Source: Lunatimonas sp.
GTDB lineage: Bacteria; Bacteroidota; Bacteroidia; Cytophagales; Cyclobacteriaceae
Assembly: GCF_020832325.1 (NCBI RefSeq)
Contig: NZ_JAFIEU010000006.1
Location: 1 to 64,000 of the forward strand
DNA: 64,000 nucleotides
Direction of reading: 5' to 3'
Below, one piece after another: positions 20,201-28,352 of this stretch; the stretch's first letter is position 1; each line of letters begins with the position of its first letter. The position numbers were made by a program, and so were the translations under genes. A model generated the notes under the pieces. That model made no database searches. It was given only the letters and a program-made list of their open reading frames with translations, and was not told where the DNA came from.

Positions 20201-20440
20201 CCCTGGCATGGGGTCTCCGTTGGGATCCAAAACGGTTCCGGTGACATCCTTACGGAAATCAGCCGGCAATGGATCGGCATTTACAAATACTGCTGGCGGC
20301 GTACCGTTTGGTGCGGGCAAGTCCATGGCGCCATAGCTAAACGCCGGAAAACTAGCCAACCCAAACGAACTCAGGACCACTGTTCCTACACAGATGGTCC
20401 TTACACCCTTATGTGTAAGGTGCTGTAACGTTACTTTCAT
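17252..20440 (-). CDS. SusC-family TonB-dependent outer-membrane transporter 2
   Basis: The 1062-residue protein has an unusually polar N-region before the signal hydrophobic stretch (~15-38). It then has a carboxypeptidase-regulatory-like domain (~66-145, VTGTVLDPNGDPMPGV), a TonB box region (LDEVVVIGYGTVKKSDLTG), a plug (IRIRGVNSINSGVNPLFVIDG within ~200-270) and a beta-barrel ending NIAF. There is no STN domain. It is the partner of SusD 2. The lone ECF sigma gene lies upstream with its own terminator in between, so the pair probably starts from its own promoter in the 20441-20746 gap. Confidence 0.96.
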   Translation of the reverse strand: MKVTLQHLTHKGVRTICVGTVVLSSFGLASFPAFSYGAMDLPAPNGTPPAVFVNADPLPADFRKDVTGTVLDPNGDPMPGVSVLVQGTTTGTVTDLDGKFSINVPDGGTLVFSFIGYENQLVVVGDRTVVNVTMREDATALDEVVVIGYGTVKKSDLTGSVGSVRGDKLIDRSQPNAVKSLQGRIAGVEVLNNQNSPGASARIRIRGVNSINSGVNPLFVIDGIIGADLNMINPSDIESVEVLKDASSAAIYGARGANGVILVTTKRGEKNQNQVLYDNFVSVSNRATTVPRLNAQEFMDVYNRAYDNAQKYDPSGYAQGRYVRANPLDYPDLFDSSGRPLYDTDWEDEVYGTAWAQNHNLAFRGGNNLTSYNVSLGYTNEDGIMMNSGFERFTGKIALDSEVKSWLTVGGSILGTKSTRRVVDDANGALNVARMVAEALPFLPVRYPDGRWGANADWPGTEGAENPVRIAQNRYTDVNLNQMYADFYMNFKITKDLEFKSTFSTIFDSQKNNFYSSRTLRLLSADQRGIATVSTNQRLYWQNENFVNWNKSIGTRHRINGMFGFSWLKDSFENLSVRSEGFIDDFFEWRNIRAGNIIPIAGINGNVGAYALNSYFTRWNYSLDNKYLFTVTGRYDGSSRFGGNNKFAFFPSVGVAWRASEEGFMQGVDAINNLKIRASAGSTGNQEIGNFNSLQFLGTFNVLKAAGNEIGVSQTSFGNPDLKWESTDQVDFGFELGLFNSRVMVEGDLYYKRTKNLLLNAPLPWSTGFGSVLQNIGSVENKGIELTINTVNMERGDFSWNTDLNWSTNRNKILQLGANDADIFPGPWFLGQTNILRVGEPIGSIWGRVRLGTWNLDEADQAAQYGLLPGDIRWEDLDNNGVINADDSKIIGRMYPKWVGNITNTFTYRNFDLSFEFRVVYGQDVINATKHSVEDRQTLANSYATVLDAWTPENQNSMIAEVRAWGTPYLTNMDTHWVEDGSFVRLQNLMFGYNIPAPILSKYNISRARVFLSGQNLLLFTKYTGYDPEVNTFEGAGQLPQGLDFFPFARPRTFSAGLNIAF

Positions 20441-20746
20441 GTTAATTAGGGTTTAAGGTTAAGAAATTGAGAAATGCTTTAATGCAGTTTTTTTTCGTAG
20501 GTTTATTTCATTTATTCAATTTAAATTATTTAATTACATATTTTAATGTTTTATTTACATTAAACACCCAAAATTACAGTATTAAATATACCATTATTCG
20601 AATGAAGGATATTAATATACAATATTAATTGATTTATTAATAACTGAATATTATTATCAATTAAGACTCATATACAGCACAATTAACCGATTTAATAATA
20701 AATAATAGTATTATATTTGCTAATACAACAGGTTTATTCAATTATT
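20441..20746. other. AT-rich intergenic region upstream of susC 2
   Basis: Very AT-rich sequence (notably 20500-20730) with no ORF. It holds the susC 2 leader and one minus-strand -7 box at 20569. A plus-strand TATATTTG at 20712-20719 is also present, but no plus-strand gene follows. Confidence 0.6.
20569..20576 (-). promoter_or_regulatory. Candidate -7 box for susC 2
   Basis: On the minus strand this reads TAATTTTG, matching the Bacteroidota TAnnTTTG consensus. It would give a leader of roughly 120 nt before the susC 2 start at 20440. No clear -33 TTG is correctly spaced, so the call rests on the -7 match and position only. Confidence 0.35.
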
Positions 20747-20784
20747 AAAAAAACCTCTTCCCAAAATTGAGGGAGAGGTTTTAT
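20747..20784 (-). terminator. Terminator after the lone ECF sigma gene
   Basis: AAAACCTCTTCCC and GAGGGAGAGGTTTT form an imperfect stem. On the minus strand it is followed by TTTTTTT. It lies about 80 bp past the stop of the ECF gene (20863). The other strand is also T-rich after the stem. Confidence 0.75.
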
Positions 20785-20862
20785 TTTGTTATAAAACAAG
20801 CGTTCTTGCTTGCCAACGGATGAATTTTGGAAAGGAGATTTGGTTACAATTAACAGGAATAG

Positions 20863-21516
20863 TTATTCGAAGGGTTTGGCCACTACAAAAAATCCGAGCA
20901 CCGGCAAGACCATTAACTTTCTGAGTTTTGCTAAGGATTTGTAAATCAACCTACGTGCAGACGATACGTAGGAGAATTCAAAAATTTCTGCAATCTGCTC
21001 GTATCCCAAACCTTGGTAATAAAAATAATAAATCGCCTCACGCTCCCGACTATCCAGTGAGGCAATAGCCCGGTTGAGGTCCTGAATCATATCGGTTTCA
21101 AGCTGCTGCTGAATAAACTTGGCTTCGCACGATAGCTCCACCGTAAACTGGTCCATCATAAACCGTTGCCGGTCAACTGAGCCTTTACGCAGGCGTTTGA
21201 GCGTAGCCATGATTTTGCGCCGAAAAGACTTGAGCAGGTAAAACTTAATGGAATCGGTACTGCCAAAACCCCTTCGGTTACTTCTTAGGTAGATAAAAAA
21301 ATCCTGTAACAAATCCTTTACCAATTCCCTGTCCTCACAAAACTGACATCCAAAATGAAACAGGTGGTTGATATGGGTTTGGTAAATCGTGACAAAACAG
21401 CCCTCGTCACCAGCGCAAAACCTATCCCACAACTCTCTATCAGAAAGTGGAAAAACGCGGTTTAGCTCGTTGGAGACCGCAGGAGTTGTAAGCTGGGTAT
21501 GCTTCAAGGGATCCAT
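20863..21516 (-). CDS. ECF-type RNA polymerase sigma factor without linked anti-sigma
   Basis: The 217-residue protein has sigma region 2 (~30-100, DRELVKDLLQDFFIYLRS) and region 4 (~140-195, SLDSREREAIYYFYYQGLGYEQIAEIF followed by an HTH). The C-terminus is a hydrophobic tail (VLPVLGFFVVAKPF). It lacks an adjacent FecR gene, unlike the other sigma gene of the locus. It lies between the enolase/RraA block and SusC/SusD pair 2 and is bounded by terminators on both sides, so it is monocistronic. I infer that it activates promoters of the transport or lyase genes, but the signal that controls it is not visible. Confidence 0.9.
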   Translation of the reverse strand: MDPLKHTQLTTPAVSNELNRVFPLSDRELWDRFCAGDEGCFVTIYQTHINHLFHFGCQFCEDRELVKDLLQDFFIYLRSNRRGFGSTDSIKFYLLKSFRRKIMATLKRLRKGSVDRQRFMMDQFTVELSCEAKFIQQQLETDMIQDLNRAIASLDSREREAIYYFYYQGLGYEQIAEIFEFSYVSSARRLIYKSLAKLRKLMVLPVLGFFVVAKPFE

Positions 21517-21633
21517 GACAGCAAAGGGTGATAGGGTAGATAAACCTGTCCATATTAATCAAAAAAACAACAAATCAAAAGAAAAGCGAGCTATATATTT
21601 TGTGTGTGACCTGAAACACAACTTTCCTATAAA

Positions 21634-21674
21634 GCAAAAGCCCAACAACCCAGGGGCAGGGGTTGTCGGGCTTT
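21634..21674 (-). terminator. Terminator at the end of the sigma-FecR-SusCD-RraA-enolase operon
   Basis: AAAAGCCCAACAACCC (21634-21649) pairs with GGGTTGTCGGGCTTTT (to 21674) through a short GC-rich loop; a T-rich tract follows on the minus strand. It starts about 20 bp past the enolase stop. T-runs on both sides make it potentially bidirectional. Confidence 0.85.
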
Positions 21675-21694
21675 TTGGTACGATTCGGCCGTTA

Positions 21695-23185
21695 TCAGCT
21701 CCAAGTTCTATCCCATGAGCGCTTTTGGTCCCATTCGGGTGTAGGCTCAAAATAACCAGGAGCTCCAGGAAACAGGTGTTCCTTCATCACCTCGTCGTTG
21801 AGTTCTATCCCTAATCCGGGTGCATCAAGCGGTACATTTGCAAAGCCCTTGGTAACCATAGGCTGGGAACCGGTCATGGTTACCAGGTCTTCCCACCAGG
21901 GCGTATCCACGGAGTGGTGCTCTAGCGACAAGAAATTTTGGGTAGCCGCAGCGCAATGTACGTTTGCCATAAAGCATACCGGCGATCCGGCCATGTGCAT
22001 GGCCATGGCGATGCCATGCTCCTCTGCATAATCGCCAATCTTTTTCGTTTCCAATAGTCCACCAGAGGTTCCCAGATCGGGGTGAACAATATCCACTGCA
22101 CCAGCATCTATCAAAGGCTTAAACCCATTTTTCAGCATATAGATATCCTCTCCCGTACAGGTGGGTGTTTCGATTGCATCAGAAAGGGTTTTCCATTGAT
22201 CGGTATGAAACCAAGGCACCATATCCTCCAACCAAGCAAGGCGGTATTTCTCCATGGCCCGGGCGAAACGTATGGAGTTGTTCACATCAAAATGCCCAAA
22301 ATGGTCCGCACAGAGCGGAATCTCGTATCCTACGGCATTGCGAATAGACTCCACGTACTTGGCCAACCCTTCAAGTCCTTTATCGGTGATCTGAACTTGG
22401 GTAAACGGATGCAGCGTGCTACCGTAGCTCATGTAATCGCGGGTATCGTATTGGCCTTTGGCGCCGTTCCAGAATTTTGAATTGACCAATGCATCGGGCG
22501 TGTCAGCCACCACGTGTATCCCAAGATCCATTTTCAACCAAGTGAACCCTTGGTCTACGGTTCGCTCTTTCATCACCTTGGCAAATTCAGCGGGGTCATC
22601 CATCCCTGGCGTATCGGCGTAGAGCCGCACTTTGTCTCGATATCGGCCTCCCAAAAGCTGCCACGCAGGCACACCGTAGGCCTTTCCACATAAATCCCAA
22701 AGCGCCATCTCCACCGCACAAACGCCACCGCCTAACCTTCCATGGCCACCGAAGGGATTGATGATCTTCCAAAGCATCTCTACATTACAGGGATTTAAGC
22801 CCAGAATCCTGCTTTTTAGCATCAAGGCATATCGCTCATCTGCCCCATCGCGAACTTCGCCCAGACCGTAAATCCCTTGATTGGTGTCAATGCGAATAAT
22901 GGGTGTCCTGCCCACATTGCGCAGCACAGCTACGCGCATATCGGTAATCTTCAGGTCAGATGGATTGGAATATCGGTTGACTTTGGAAGTGGTATGGGCC
23001 ATGGTATCCTCTATGGATGCTCCCATCAACGCACCCAAGCTCAACCCACCGAGCATGGTTTTCTTCAGGAAACTCCTCCGCTCATTTGTTGTCTCTGGAT
23101 GAGTTAATTCCGCTTCCCGAACTTGGGCCGCCAACTGATCCTCTTTGGTACATCGGTCAATGATGTCTTTTAAATATTGTTTCAT
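21695..23185 (-). CDS. Tat-exported enolase-superfamily enzyme (mandelate racemase type) A
   Basis: Start set at 23185 (MKQYLKDI...); 496 residues. A long polar N-region precedes a Tat motif (ERRSFLKK, ~35-42) and hydrophobic stretch, so the folded enzyme should be exported. The barrel shows Lys218-Met-Asp220, metal ligands Asp294, Glu320 and Glu346, and His397 (MAMHMAG) as possible second acid/base. The capping domain (~75-190) carries NQGIYGLGE and VEMALWDLCGK. The superfamily abstracts a proton alpha to a carboxylate, giving dehydratases, epimerases or cycloisomerases; an acid-sugar dehydratase is the natural guess here. It is the last gene of the operon, 105 bp after an RraA gene. It is a close paralogue of 34199-35674 and a more distant one of 24382-25659. 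Confidence 0.85.
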   Translation of the reverse strand: MKQYLKDIIDRCTKEDQLAAQVREAELTHPETTNERRSFLKKTMLGGLSLGALMGASIEDTMAHTTSKVNRYSNPSDLKITDMRVAVLRNVGRTPIIRIDTNQGIYGLGEVRDGADERYALMLKSRILGLNPCNVEMLWKIINPFGGHGRLGGGVCAVEMALWDLCGKAYGVPAWQLLGGRYRDKVRLYADTPGMDDPAEFAKVMKERTVDQGFTWLKMDLGIHVVADTPDALVNSKFWNGAKGQYDTRDYMSYGSTLHPFTQVQITDKGLEGLAKYVESIRNAVGYEIPLCADHFGHFDVNNSIRFARAMEKYRLAWLEDMVPWFHTDQWKTLSDAIETPTCTGEDIYMLKNGFKPLIDAGAVDIVHPDLGTSGGLLETKKIGDYAEEHGIAMAMHMAGSPVCFMANVHCAAATQNFLSLEHHSVDTPWWEDLVTMTGSQPMVTKGFANVPLDAPGLGIELNDEVMKEHLFPGAPGYFEPTPEWDQKRSWDRTWS

Positions 23186-23290
23186 AGGTTTATGTGTTAA
23201 TTGGTTTAAAAAAAAGACCACGGAAATATGTAAACTCACACATCCTCCGTGGCCGAAATCTCACTTATTCATACAATGGTTAAACGCAAT

Positions 23291-24223
23291 CTACCAGGTT
23301 CTATCCTTCATAAACTCATCCAGTTCTGCCCTACTCATGGGGAGATCCTGCTTTTTACTCAGCCAATCTAGAAAGTCGGCTTTAATCGCATCACTCCAGG
23401 CGCTATCGATCTGTCCTGGAGTGTATTTTTGAGCTCGAAGCCGCTCAAGCGCAAATTCATCGCGTAACACGATGAACTCCGCGTTGATCACCAAGTCTGC
23501 CAACAAATGGGCAGGAACGAAGATCACCCCCCATTTGTTTGCCAATACCGCATCGCCGGGAAGCACATGTGCCCGGCCTATCTTTACCGGATAGTTGATG
23601 GTAGCAAGCATCATTTCCTGTATATACGAAGGATCATGACCTTTTACCCAACCGTTAAAACCCTCAATCTCCAGTAGCCCGGCCATGTCCCGCACCGCTC
23701 CGTTGAAGACCACTCCACGCTTCGACTTGGTATAGATGGAAGTACCCAGGTTATCACCGATCAAGGTGCCGTCCACAATCTTTCCAAAGCCATCGGCCAC
23801 GTAAATGTCTCCATCTACCAAGGTATCTATCGGCCAGGAATTCGTTCCTCCGGCTTGCGCTCTGCCTTCTTTCTTTCCGATTTCCTTCACCAAATCATTG
23901 GCGTCAGGCCTTAGGGGCATGTACTGGGCAGTTACCGCCCTACCGGTCATCACCTGGTCATCTCGCAGGATAATCCAATCGTTTTCAAATTGATTGTTAT
24001 ATCCCCGATTCCTGAGAATTCCCCAAGCCTCCTCCATGGACACATTACTAAGTCGCTCCAGCAGTTCATCCGGAACCTTTGGACGGCCGTCTGGAAAGCG
24101 TTCGCCAGTCCACTTGGAGGTCAAAGCGATGATTTGTTCGGGAGTTGGAGATATCTGCTGTGCAAACAGGGGCTCTCCCCAAATGAACACTAAAAGAAAA
24201 CACACGAATGAGAGTCTATTCAT
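23291..24223 (-). CDS. Secreted RraA-family (HMG/CHA aldolase-like) protein A
   Basis: Start at 24223 (MNRLSFV...) gives a Sec signal ending PLFA and a GAAGAA-type RBS; 310 residues. The core is the RraA/dimethylmenaquinone methyltransferase-like fold. Asp157, then 20 residues, then Arg178-Asp179 (GAVRD) match the D-X20-R-D motif of class II pyruvate aldolases such as HMG/CHA aldolase. The catalytic set is therefore kept, and export to the periplasm rules out the RNase E regulator role from which RraA takes its name. It is longer than usual, with an extra N-terminal ~75 residues. It lies between two enolase-superfamily genes, suggesting sequential dehydration and aldol cleavage (or decarboxylation) of an acid sugar. 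The substrate is unknown. Confidence 0.85.
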   Translation of the reverse strand: MNRLSFVCFLLVFIWGEPLFAQQISPTPEQIIALTSKWTGERFPDGRPKVPDELLERLSNVSMEEAWGILRNRGYNNQFENDWIILRDDQVMTGRAVTAQYMPLRPDANDLVKEIGKKEGRAQAGGTNSWPIDTLVDGDIYVADGFGKIVDGTLIGDNLGTSIYTKSKRGVVFNGAVRDMAGLLEIEGFNGWVKGHDPSYIQEMMLATINYPVKIGRAHVLPGDAVLANKWGVIFVPAHLLADLVINAEFIVLRDEFALERLRAQKYTPGQIDSAWSDAIKADFLDWLSKKQDLPMSRAELDEFMKDRTW

Positions 24224-24381
24224 TTCTTCGATTGTTATGATTATATCTTTGATCAATTTGGGTTAAAGATAAAGATTTTACGAAACATAGCCGTAGGATT
24301 GTACGAATGGTTTTTCTCCCCTTTCACGAGCCCGTTGTGCTTTTATGGTTCATCCAAGTGATTTCAAGGGCATTGCAGATC

Positions 24382-25659
24382 CTATTCAAAAAAGGGCACA
24401 TCCGGTACCGCATACTTCCGCATGCCTTCTTCGTTGATCTCTACGCCTATCCCTGGTTTTTCCGACAACGTAATAAAGCTGTTTTCGGTCCTTGGGCCGT
24501 CATAGGTCACGATATCCTGCCACATCTGATCCGTGTCCATGTAAATCTGCCACTCCATAATCTGGAAATTCGGCACAGATGCACAAACATGGCAACTAGC
24601 CATTGCTCCCAAAAAAGAGGCTACCATGTGCGGGGAAAAGGGCACGTAGTACAGGTTTGCCAGATTGGCAATCCGCTGACCTTCTCCCAGCCCTCCGGCT
24701 TTTTGGATATCGGGCATAATGATATCCACTGCCCCATCGCTAAGCAATTTGGTAAACCCGTAGGCGAGGTAGATATTTTCGCCGGTACAAATGGGCGTGG
24801 TGGTCTGCTGGGTGATGTGCTTGTACACATCGGGGTTATCGGCCGGTATAGGTTCTTCCAACCACATCAAATTAAGGTCCTCGTACATCTTGGCCATCTT
24901 CAGTCCGGTCACCGCATCGTACCTGCCGTGCATATCCACACAAACATCGATGTGCGGCCCTACCTCTTCGCGCACGGCTGCGATGGCATTGTACATACGA
25001 TCGATCTCCGCGGGACTCGCCGTCCAGTTGAATCGGTCGTATTTATTTGGGTCACGGCCATCGTCTACATCAAATTTCACCGCGTTGTACCCACGGTTCA
25101 CCGCTCCCCTTGCAGCCTCTGCATAGTCTGATGGCTTCGGATTCGTGGCGGTATAGAGGGCTGTATCGCAGTAAACCCGGATTTTATCTCTGAACTTACC
25201 ACCAAGCAACTGATAGACCGGTACATTAAAAACTTTGCCCGTGATATCCCACAGGGCCGTTTCAATAGCCGTCAAGACGGCCACAAAAACACCCGACTGG
25301 CCGCCCGCAAAAAAAGCTCCCTTTCGAAGTTGTTCTGCCAGACGGTTGGGATTTAACGGATTTTGTCCTTTGATCATGTTACCCAGACGCTTCACCAGGT
25401 GATAGGTTCCGTGAATGGCATCCACCGCTTCACCACACCCCCATACGTCTTGATTGGTATACACCTTTACGTACACAGCACCACGGACGTAGCCGCATTT
25501 CACGTCGGTGATTTTCAACTCCGAGGGATTGGAATGGGTGGGCATTCGCTCCACGGCTGCCGCCAAGCCTGTTCCATAATTAGATAAAAATGCCGCCCCT
25601 GTCAGGCCGGCGAGGGCTGATTTGCCCAGAAAAGATCTCCTGTTTACGTTTTTCGCCAT
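24382..25659 (-). CDS. Tat-exported enolase-superfamily enzyme (mandelate racemase type) B
   Basis: The 425-residue protein has an N-terminal Tat signal (NRRSFLGKSALAG, ~6-18). Barrel residues are Lys195-Phe-Asp197, metal ligands Asp242 (VDMHGRYD, with His244 nearby), Glu268 (WLEEP) and Glu294 (CTGENIY), and His344 (SPHMVAS). The pattern resembles sugar-acid dehydratases of the galactonate/gluconate type more than muconate cycloisomerases, but specificity cannot be read safely. It belongs to a different subgroup from enzymes A and C, lacking their ~40-residue insertion after the first barrel Lys. It is flanked by two RraA genes (47 and 158 bp gaps), so it probably hands its product to one of them. 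Confidence 0.85.
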   Translation of the reverse strand: MAKNVNRRSFLGKSALAGLTGAAFLSNYGTGLAAAVERMPTHSNPSELKITDVKCGYVRGAVYVKVYTNQDVWGCGEAVDAIHGTYHLVKRLGNMIKGQNPLNPNRLAEQLRKGAFFAGGQSGVFVAVLTAIETALWDITGKVFNVPVYQLLGGKFRDKIRVYCDTALYTATNPKPSDYAEAARGAVNRGYNAVKFDVDDGRDPNKYDRFNWTASPAEIDRMYNAIAAVREEVGPHIDVCVDMHGRYDAVTGLKMAKMYEDLNLMWLEEPIPADNPDVYKHITQQTTTPICTGENIYLAYGFTKLLSDGAVDIIMPDIQKAGGLGEGQRIANLANLYYVPFSPHMVASFLGAMASCHVCASVPNFQIMEWQIYMDTDQMWQDIVTYDGPRTENSFITLSEKPGIGVEINEEGMRKYAVPDVPFFE

Positions 25660-25706
25660 CAGTATATTGTTTTGGGTTTGATAAATTGATTTTCAGTGGG
25701 TAATTG

Positions 25707-26654
25707 TTACCAAGTGCGGTTTTTTAGGATTTCCTGAATCTGCTCCCTAGGCACCGGTAACTCGTCGATACGGTCATTTAGCCACCTTGAAAAATCCCGC
25801 TCTATCTCCTCCGCCCAACGGGTATCTATTTGGCCCGCCGTATAGACCCCTTCTCGGATCCGCTGATGGCCAAACATGTCCCTCAAACGAACGATCTCCG
25901 ATGTAACGACTACCCGCTCTGCCAAATGGGGAGGAATAAAGGAAACCCCTCCGTCTCTACCTAACACCACGTCACCCGCCATGACCGTCACCTGTCGGAT
26001 TTTGGTCGGCCGATTGATGCCTATTAACATCGTGTTGAGGTTACCTTGCTGATTGTGATGGGACGGGTGGTAGCTGGTAAAAAATGAGGTAAAACCGCCC
26101 ATAGCCTTGAGCCCATCAATATCTCTTACTGCTCCATCGTATACGATACCATTTCCCGATTTCGCGAAAATGGCATTGCCTACGTTATCCCCTATGGTGG
26201 GACCATCTACATGCAGCCCAAACTGATCGGCCACATAGACGTCTCCCTGCACCAAGAGATCCACCGGCCAGGTATTCTGCCCCCGCTTCCCCTCAGCCTT
26301 CCCGCGCCTGTCTATGGCATCGTGAATATCGGGCCTGCCTGGCATAAAGGTGGCGGTAAGCGCGCGGCCCACCAAGACCGAATCCGGATTAATCATCTGC
26401 CAGCCCTCTGCATATTGGTATTTGTAGCCAGCATTGCGCATTACTGCCCAAGCCTCCTCATGGGTTACCAGCTTCATGCGCTGCAAGAGGTTGTCCGACA
26501 CCTTTGGCCTTCCATCTTCAAAACGCTCTCCCTCCCACTCCTGGGTAAGAAAGAGCATTTCCTCCTTGCTGATTTGTTGGCCCAAAACCTGACTTATGGG
26601 CAGTAGAACGATAAAAACACAAAAAATAAGTAGGGTTAATCGGATTGAAATCAT
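25707..26654 (-). CDS. Secreted RraA-family (HMG/CHA aldolase-like) protein B
   Basis: The 315-residue protein has a Sec signal (~1-26, ending VLGQ). Asp156, a 20-residue gap and Arg177-Asp178 (DGAVRD) reproduce the class II aldolase motif D-X20-R-D. The N-terminal extension (~30-90, with ERFEDGRPKV and HEEAWAVM) is shared with paralogue A (ERFPDGRPKV, MEEAWGIL), so the two come from a duplication, probably together with the neighbouring enolase genes. It is the first enzyme gene after the SusD-like gene of this operon. A metal-dependent aldolase or oxo-acid decarboxylase acting in the periplasm is the likely activity. Confidence 0.85.
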   Translation of the reverse strand: MISIRLTLLIFCVFIVLLPISQVLGQQISKEEMLFLTQEWEGERFEDGRPKVSDNLLQRMKLVTHEEAWAVMRNAGYKYQYAEGWQMINPDSVLVGRALTATFMPGRPDIHDAIDRRGKAEGKRGQNTWPVDLLVQGDVYVADQFGLHVDGPTIGDNVGNAIFAKSGNGIVYDGAVRDIDGLKAMGGFTSFFTSYHPSHHNQQGNLNTMLIGINRPTKIRQVTVMAGDVVLGRDGGVSFIPPHLAERVVVTSEIVRLRDMFGHQRIREGVYTAGQIDTRWAEEIERDFSRWLNDRIDELPVPREQIQEILKNRTW

Positions 26655-26748
26655 ACGCTTTAGGGGTTACAAAAGGTTGAACAAGAACAGGGGCAGGCCC
26701 TCCAGATTACCGTGAAAAGCCTGCCATTATAAGCTTTCAAATGACAAC

Positions 26749-28302
26749 TCAAGGCGTATCCCACCAAACGCGGGTATCCAAGTTGTCGGGACCCTGTCGG
26801 GCTACCGCAGCTTGAATATTGGCATTATTGACGGAAAACTCTGCATCCGGATAGGATAATCTTCGGATAAAATCACCGCTGATATCCTTACCTGGATATG
26901 GATTGGGTGCCAAATTGGGATACCCTGTCCTTCGGAAATTGGCAAAGCCTTCGTACCCGTTAAGAAATGAAGCTACCCAATATTGTTCTCCGATCTGTTG
27001 CATAGCGTTACCCGCATCAAGTGGATGAGCAGCGATATAGGCGTTGATGCTTGCCTCTGCAATCGCCGTACTAGGCCCATAGCTAGCCATCTGCTCCATA
27101 TTGGCCCGAATGCCCTGCGTGAAATAATCGGCGGGATTTCCAGCCACCCATCCCCTCACGGCAGCTTCTGCCAGCAACAGCGAAGTTTGGGAATAGGTCA
27201 CATGAAAGATCGGTGCATCTCTGGCTGTCATGCGGGTTCTATCCACTTGGGAAAACTCGTAGAAGCTCCTTAATCCTCTAGACTGCACAACAGACCCGAT
27301 GGTTTGGTTATCAAATCCCATGGGGAACCCCATTTGATCCGCAGGATTTCGAGATAAGGTGACACCCGGAGCAGGGTTGCCGGCAAGCGCATTGTTCTGG
27401 TCCGGTCCACTTCCCGCACCAATAAACCGGACCGCAATGGAACCCAGTCTGGGATCATTATTTTCACTGAGAAACCGCTCGAAGGGTTCTGCTAGGTAAT
27501 AATTATTTGCTTCCGTCGCATTGAGCGTATTTCCCAACTCGTTGGCGTAGTTAAAGTCATGCTTGATGAACAGGTTATCGGCATTGGAGGTCATCACACC
27601 ACCTGTCACTGCCCGCTCTACCCACTCTCTGGCCCTGGTGGGATTCACTTTGGTATGGCGCATGGCTGCACGGAGCATGAGCGAATAGCCCAATTTTCGC
27701 CATTTAACTACATCGCCACCATAGAAAATATCTCCCGTTTCGATTCTACCGGATGGATTCAGCGCAGCAGTCGCCTGCTGAAGCTCGTTGAGCACGTCGA
27801 GGTAGATGTCTTCCTGCCGATCGTACACAGGATCTATTTTTCCCTCCAGAAATCCCAGTCCTGCTTCGAAATACGGAACGTCTCCAAAGGTATCGGTGAG
27901 AATCATCGCCGACATCGCATGTAGAATTCGGGACATTTGATATAAGTTATTTCTATCCGGATTGTCTCGGGTAAACCGCTTCACATCCACCGTATGTTTC
28001 AGCACATCCCGGTAATACTTATTCCAAGTGCCAATAGAAAAGGCTCGGTTCAACTGATTGAAGTTACCTCCGGCCAAGACGCCGCCATTTGGAGAAACGA
28101 TCTGCTGCACGATGGCCGCCTCATAATTTAGCGAAGTGGCAGAAATCGTCGAAAACAACGCCGCTCGGTTCATCAGGTATATCGGATCCAACGCAGTAGG
28201 CTGCACCGGGTTAATATTCATTTCATCGAAGCCATTGTCGCAGCTCGTAAGCGGTGAAAGTACAATAAGGCTTATGCAAAGGGCTTTCAGAAGATTTTTC
28301 AT
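26749..28302 (-). CDS. SusD-like lipoprotein 3 (SusD/RagB, SusD-like_2 type)
   Basis: Start at 28302 (MKNLLKAL...) gives a lipobox LTSC (Cys21) and 517 residues; the longer reading would add 15 charged residues in front of the signal. The MNINPVQPT motif just after the Cys and the overall pattern (helical core with MSRILHAMSAMILTDTFGDVPY-type region, late GYEGFANFRRTGYPNL) are those of the SusD-like_2 group rather than SusD 1 or 2. It follows the STN-SusC gene by 50 bp and should form its surface lid. The enzymes downstream act on acid sugars, so the ligand may be small or acidic rather than a long glycan. Confidence 0.93.
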   Translation of the reverse strand: MKNLLKALCISLIVLSPLTSCDNGFDEMNINPVQPTALDPIYLMNRAALFSTISATSLNYEAAIVQQIVSPNGGVLAGGNFNQLNRAFSIGTWNKYYRDVLKHTVDVKRFTRDNPDRNNLYQMSRILHAMSAMILTDTFGDVPYFEAGLGFLEGKIDPVYDRQEDIYLDVLNELQQATAALNPSGRIETGDIFYGGDVVKWRKLGYSLMLRAAMRHTKVNPTRAREWVERAVTGGVMTSNADNLFIKHDFNYANELGNTLNATEANNYYLAEPFERFLSENNDPRLGSIAVRFIGAGSGPDQNNALAGNPAPGVTLSRNPADQMGFPMGFDNQTIGSVVQSRGLRSFYEFSQVDRTRMTARDAPIFHVTYSQTSLLLAEAAVRGWVAGNPADYFTQGIRANMEQMASYGPSTAIAEASINAYIAAHPLDAGNAMQQIGEQYWVASFLNGYEGFANFRRTGYPNLAPNPYPGKDISGDFIRRLSYPDAEFSVNNANIQAAVARQGPDNLDTRVWWDTP

Positions 28303-28352
28303 GACGCCATGGTTTTTGAGTTTGAAACTGATACCTAAATTTTTCATTCCTA

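Noticed and set aside
500-20440. Confident assignment as an ulvan locus
   Set aside because: Only the BNR-4 protein points to ulvan; rhamnosidases, GH105/GH88 and linked sulfatases are missing from the locus.
23291-26654. RraA proteins as RNase E activity regulators
   Set aside because: They have Sec signals and keep the aldolase D-X20-R-D motif; a periplasmic protein cannot regulate RNase E.
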